In this document: piece by piece, positions 31,289-32,616 of the stretch
Layout: every line of letters starts with the position of its first letter
How positions within the stretch are numbered: position 1 is the stretch's first letter
From: Streptomyces albicerus
GTDB taxonomy: Bacteria; Actinomycetota; Actinomycetes; Streptomycetales; Streptomycetaceae
Reading direction: 5' to 3'
DNA length: 32,616 nucleotides
NCBI RefSeq assembly: GCF_008905045.1
Contig: NZ_VWMY01000096.1
Coordinates: forward strand, 1-32,616
Position numbers and translations under genes: made by a program
The notes under the pieces: generated by a model
What the model saw: only the letters and a program-made list of their open reading frames with translations
What the model was told of the DNA's origin: nothing
The model's database searches: none

Positions 31289-32176
31289 TTACCCGGACTC
31301 CACGGTGAGCAGCTTCCAGCACTCGTCGAACCAGGACTGCCAACTCTCCACGTTCGCCGAGCCCTGGGACCTCGGGTCCTCGTCCCGCACGTAGTGCGTC
31401 AAGGTGGAGCGAACGCCTCGGACGTCGATGGCCGTGACCACGTCGCCGTCATCCAGGGTCATCGGACGCACCTCCGGCTCGTACGGCCCATGGAGCAGCT
31501 GCGTTTTGTTGAACAGATACACCTTGGAGTAGGGGGCCATCGCCACCTGCCGGATGTCCAGCGTCACCGTCAGGTCCGGCAGGTCTTCGTTCAGCCCCTG
31601 AAGCCGTTCCCTGATGGAATCCGTGTGACGGCTCCTGATCCTTGCCAGCCGCTGCTGGGGACGGGGATCGGCCGGATCGCCCTGCACGATCGGATAGGGC
31701 AGGCGCAGGTCGTCCGAGGGCAGCAGCATCCGGATGGTGATGCTCCGCGGGGAGTCGATCACGCCCGCGCGGATGCGCTCCTCCTGCGCACCCACATGGG
31801 TGTCCAGGGATTCCGACGTCAGCGTGAACACATCCAGGGCCACCTCGGGCGCCTTGAACGCCTCTCCTATCAGATCACCCAGCGTCATGGGACCGCCGGT
31901 GGCGCCCGGCTGCACGCTGGAATGGATGGTCTGTGAGCGCACCACTCGTGTGCCGCTGCCCTGACGTGGCTCGATCCAGCCCTCGTCGGTCAGTTGCCCA
32001 ATTACGCGCTGCACGGTGTCGCGGGAGACGCCGAACTCCTCGGCGAGTGCACGCTGAGACGGCAACCAGCCACCGATACCGTACTGGCCCTTTCCGTCGG
32101 TCAGCCGGCGGTGCAGGGCGTCCAGCACGGTGTCGTACGGCCTGCCGCCACCAGCGGCGGAATGCTCGGTTGCCAC
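31289..32176 (-). CDS. GntR-family regulator with large effector domain
   Basis: A 295-residue regulator. The winged HTH lies at residues 14-80: PYDTVLDALHRRLTDGKGQY, SQRALAEEFGVSRDTVQRVI, GQLTDEGWIEPRQGSGTRVV. The C-terminal 200 residues (ITIRMLLPSDDLRLPYPIVQ, TVTLDIRQVAMAPYSKVYLF, then NKTQLLHGPYEPEVRP) are not a FadR, HutC or MocR domain I recognise. They resemble GntR proteins linked to phosphotransferase or kinase-like genes in Streptomyces. The start is a GTG at 32176 without a ribosome binding site. A TAGGGT -10 box ends 6 bases upstream, suggesting a leaderless mRNA. It likely autoregulates and controls the APH gene and the divergent small gene. Confidence 0.85.
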   Translation of the reverse strand: MATEHSAAGGGRPYDTVLDALHRRLTDGKGQYGIGGWLPSQRALAEEFGVSRDTVQRVIGQLTDEGWIEPRQGSGTRVVRSQTIHSSVQPGATGGPMTLGDLIGEAFKAPEVALDVFTLTSESLDTHVGAQEERIRAGVIDSPRSITIRMLLPSDDLRLPYPIVQGDPADPRPQQRLARIRSRHTDSIRERLQGLNEDLPDLTVTLDIRQVAMAPYSKVYLFNKTQLLHGPYEPEVRPMTLDDGDVVTAIDVRGVRSTLTHYVRDEDPRSQGSANVESWQSWFDECWKLLTVESG

Positions 32177-32194
32177 ATGCCGACCCTACCGCCA

Positions 32195-32217
32195 CCAGTC
32201 CATTGGCAAACCAATTC
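32195..32217. promoter_or_regulatory. GntR operator cluster 1
   Basis: CCAGTCCATTGG followed by AACCAATTC. It lies between the likely -10 and -35 of the GntR gene. The same two motifs recur in reverse order in cluster 2. Confidence 0.5.
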
Positions 32218-32275
32218 CAGCCAATCACCCAGTCGGCCAGGCAGTTTCGGTTAGAGGAGACGATCCGCCGGGCAC

Positions 32276-32306
32276 AACCAATTCAAGTCAACCAGTCCAA
32301 TTGGAC
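32276..32306. promoter_or_regulatory. GntR operator cluster 2
   Basis: AACCAATTC followed by CCAGTCCAATTGG, containing the perfect 12-bp palindrome GTCCAATTGGAC (32295-32306). It lies 45 bases before the small membrane protein gene. Confidence 0.55.
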
Positions 32307-32350
32307 CGAAGGTTGATCGATCCTTCACAGACGAATAGGGGTGGGGTCCC

Positions 32351-32533
32351 ATGAACTTCGTCCAACTGCTGGGGGTCGTCTGGGTCGTCGGCTTCGAACA
32401 GTTGGTCCAGTGGCGGTACGGAGCGGTGGGGCTCTTCGGCCTCGCACTGCTCGGCTTCGGTGTCCGGGCACGCAACTCGGCGTGCACGGTCGTCGCAGCC
32501 GTGATCTTCGTCCTTCTGATGACTCAGGCCTAG
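32351..32533 (+). CDS. Small membrane protein, 60 residues
   Basis: A 60-residue product, MNFVQLLGVVWVVGFEQLVQ, WRYGAVGLFGLALLGFGVRA, RNSACTVVAAVIFVLLMTQA. It has two or three hydrophobic segments separated by basic residues, so it should sit in the membrane. No known family is recognised. The ATG at 32351 has GGGGTGGGG upstream. It is divergent from the GntR gene, with operator-like repeats shared between them. Its stop codon TAG is formed at the edge of the neighbouring IS630-type transposase, so the native C-terminus may have been cut. Confidence 0.55.
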   Translation: MNFVQLLGVVWVVGFEQLVQWRYGAVGLFGLALLGFGVRARNSACTVVAAVIFVLLMTQA

Positions 32534-32616
32534 TGTCCTGCGCCAGAGATCCGTCGGTAGAAGCGGGCGAGGGAGTCGAGGATCTCTTCGGCTGTCTTGG
32601 TCCAGATGAACGGCTT
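32530..32616 (-). mobile_element. IS630-family transposase, C-terminal end (runs off window)
   Basis: The last 28 residues read KPFIWTKTAEEILDSLARFY then RRISGAGH and stop TAG at 32532-32530. F(I/V)WT(K/R)TAEEIL is the typical end of IS630-type DDE transposases in Streptomyces. The rest of the gene and the other IS end are outside the window. IS630 elements insert at TA, and a TA lies exactly at the gene boundary (CTAG, shared with the stop of the small membrane protein). Confidence 0.75.

Overview
The window is very GC-rich, with strong third-position G/C bias, GTG as well as ATG starts, purine-rich ribosome binding sites and a rare TTA codon. Together with mycothiol synthesis and two intergenic sequence families I recall from many Streptomyces genomes, this points to a Streptomyces (or close Streptomycetaceae) chromosome.

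Left part (1-14,343) is mostly conserved chromosome. It carries gpmA, mshA coupled to a YbjN-domain gene, an NlpC/P60 wall hydrolase, a receiver-SpoIIE phosphatase, a DUF2516 membrane protein, an HbhA-like coiled-coil protein and an XRE regulator. From memory, the mycobacterial Rv0474-hbhA-Rv0476 and mshA-Rv0487-gpm1 blocks keep the same neighbours. Set into this backbone are a cut LysR gene, a relic of a tyrosine recombinase, an MFS exporter, a DUF2000/AraC divergent pair and a Tat-exported beta-helix protein.

Middle part (14,344-25,080) is accessory. It is a run of regulator-plus-enzyme pairs: MFS with an ArsR-type DUF5937 regulator that has a TTA codon, TetR with an SsfX3-like SGNH hydrolase, and an NmrA/QorB-like reductase divergent from HxlR. 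It also holds a GNAT enzyme, DUF4240, an unrecognised 277-residue gene, a methyltransferase relic, IS-end-like repeats and a fusion of an F420-type (DDN) domain to a complete hemerythrin domain.

Right part (25,081-32,616) has a HelD-like helicase with a probable leaderless promoter and a TetR gene divergent from a quinone-oxidoreductase-like gene. That last gene has a SoxR-type box in front of it, next to a 74-nt pure pyrimidine tract. It ends with a GntR regulator upstream of a tandem aminoglycoside-phosphotransferase-like protein, a divergent 60-residue membrane protein under a matching set of operator-like repeats, and the end of an IS630-family transposase.

A shared theme is redox and thiol defence (mycothiol, quinone reductases, F420/hemerythrin, SoxR box). 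The least familiar assembly is the GntR / tandem-kinase / small-membrane-protein locus at the right end. No rRNA, tRNA or CRISPR array was seen.
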